Below, one piece after another: positions 4,613 through 5,231 of a stretch of DNA of 5,231 nucleotides. The translations under genes were made by a program, and so were the position numbers. The notes beneath the pieces are model-generated. The model was not told where the DNA came from and did not search any database. It saw only the letters and a program-made list of their open reading frames with translations. The stretch's first letter is position 1. Each line of letters begins with the position of its first letter. The DNA is from Burkholderiales bacterium (lineage in GTDB: Bacteria; Pseudomonadota; Gammaproteobacteria; Burkholderiales; Burkholderiaceae_C): NCBI GenBank assembly GCA_947453585.1, contig CANGHQ010000165.1, positions 1-5,231 on the forward strand, given 5' to 3'.

Positions 4613-5231
4613 ATGACGCGCACCATTCAGCAGCTTTTTGATTTAACTGGCAAAACCGCCTTGGTTACCGGTGGCTCCCGTGGCCTGGGCCTGCAAATGG
4701 CGCATGCCCTGGGCGAAGCCGGTGCCCGCGTGCTGATTACATCGCGCAAGGCCGAAGACTTGGAACACGCCACCGCCGAACTGCAAGCCGCTGGCATTGA
4801 CGCACGCTGGGTGGCCGCCGACTGCGCCAAAGACAGCGAAATCACCCGCCTGGTGGACGAATCCCTGCACCGCATGGGTGACATCGACATCTTGGTCAAC
4901 AACGCCGGTGCCGCCTGGGGCGCGCCCGCCGAAGACCACCCCATTGACGCCTGGGACAAGGTGATGAACCTCAATGTGCGCGGCTACTTCTTGCTCAGCC
5001 AGGCCGTGGCCAAGCGCAGCATGATTGCGCGTCGCTCGGGGCGCATCATCAACGTGGCGTCGATTGCCGGCCTGGGTGGCAACCCTGAGGGCATGAACAC
5101 CATTGCCTACAACACGTCCAAGGGCGCGGTCATCAATTTCACCCGCACCCTGGGCGCGGAGTGGGGCAAGTACAACATCACCGTCAACGCCATCTGCCCG
5201 GGCTTTTTCCCCAGCAAGATGACGGCCGGCA
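4613..5231 (+). CDS. SDR-family NAD(P)-dependent oxidoreductase (partial, 3' end cut)
   Basis: This is a classical short-chain dehydrogenase/reductase that interconverts an alcohol and a ketone using NAD(P)H. The first 206 residues are visible. They show the nucleotide-binding motif TGGSRGLG (19-26), D70 before the adenine pocket, NNAG (96-99), active-site N121 (NLNVRG), S150 (INVAS), Y166 and K170 (YNTSK), and the PGFFPSKMT segment (196-204) after the sixth strand. SR at 22-23 and SRK at 44-46 suggest a preference for NADP(H). The spacing from Ser to Tyr is 16 residues, slightly longer than usual, with the insert NPEGMNTI. The PGxFPS+MT signature recalls RhlG-like and gluconate-5-dehydrogenase-like members. 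The ATG at 4613 has GAAGGA six bases upstream. It is in the same direction as the acyl-CoA dehydrogenase and 112 bases after the small membrane-protein gene, so it may act on a 3-hydroxy- or 3-oxoacyl intermediate; that role is inference. The missing end would be about 50-60 residues. Confidence 0.92.
   Translation, partial: MTRTIQQLFDLTGKTALVTGGSRGLGLQMAHALGEAGARVLITSRKAEDLEHATAELQAAGIDARWVAADCAKDSEITRLVDESLHRMGDIDILVNNAGAAWGAPAEDHPIDAWDKVMNLNVRGYFLLSQAVAKRSMIARRSGRIINVASIAGLGGNPEGMNTIAYNTSKGAVINFTRTLGAEWGKYNITVNAICPGFFPSKMTAG

Overview
The window looks like DNA from a Burkholderiales betaproteobacterium, most likely a Comamonadaceae-type organism such as the Rhodoferax, Polaromonas or Hydrogenophaga relatives. 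This rests on the GC-rich coding style and on remembered protein resemblances, not on a search. Two divergent transcription units are separated by a 550-base control region.

Left unit, minus strand (1893 down to the window edge): the start of a soluble diiron toluene/benzene monooxygenase operon. The first gene encodes the hydroxylase alpha subunit (501 aa, TmoA/TbuA1/TouA type). All six diiron ligands lie at the same residue numbers as I recall for toluene 4-monooxygenase: E104, E134, H137, E197, E231 and H234. The second gene encodes the small gamma subunit (TmoB type, 88 aa). The remaining components expected from the family (Rieske ferredoxin, effector, beta subunit, reductase) would lie beyond position 1. 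A perfect 9-bp hairpin separates alpha from gamma, and a shorter 6-bp hairpin follows gamma.

Centre (1894-2443): a non-coding control region. It carries a very good sigma-54 (-24/-12) promoter facing the monooxygenase genes. Further upstream are three TTGAnCAA-like elements, one inside an 18-bp palindrome, at distances expected for enhancer sites of a XylR/TbuT/TouR-type activator. Between them lie A-tracts, an 8-bp direct repeat at 20-bp spacing and another inverted repeat. This is the architecture of an aromatic-inducible, sigma-54-dependent catabolic operon. The activator gene is not in the window. Near 2260 the sequence turns from AT-rich to GC-rich, a possible junction between an acquired catabolic cluster and resident DNA.

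Right unit, plus strand (2444 to the window edge): a 610-aa acyl-CoA dehydrogenase of the large, C-terminally extended class; a 74-aa two-helix membrane protein whose start codon overlaps the dehydrogenase stop; and, after a 112-base gap with a hairpin and homopolymer runs, an SDR-family oxidoreductase cut by the window end. This set suggests acyl-CoA (beta-oxidation-like) metabolism. Nothing in the sequence ties it to toluene oxidation beyond adjacency.

I found no tRNA, rRNA, CRISPR array, insertion sequence or phage element. The window reads as a known catabolic system with a clear and testable regulatory region, not as an obviously new system.
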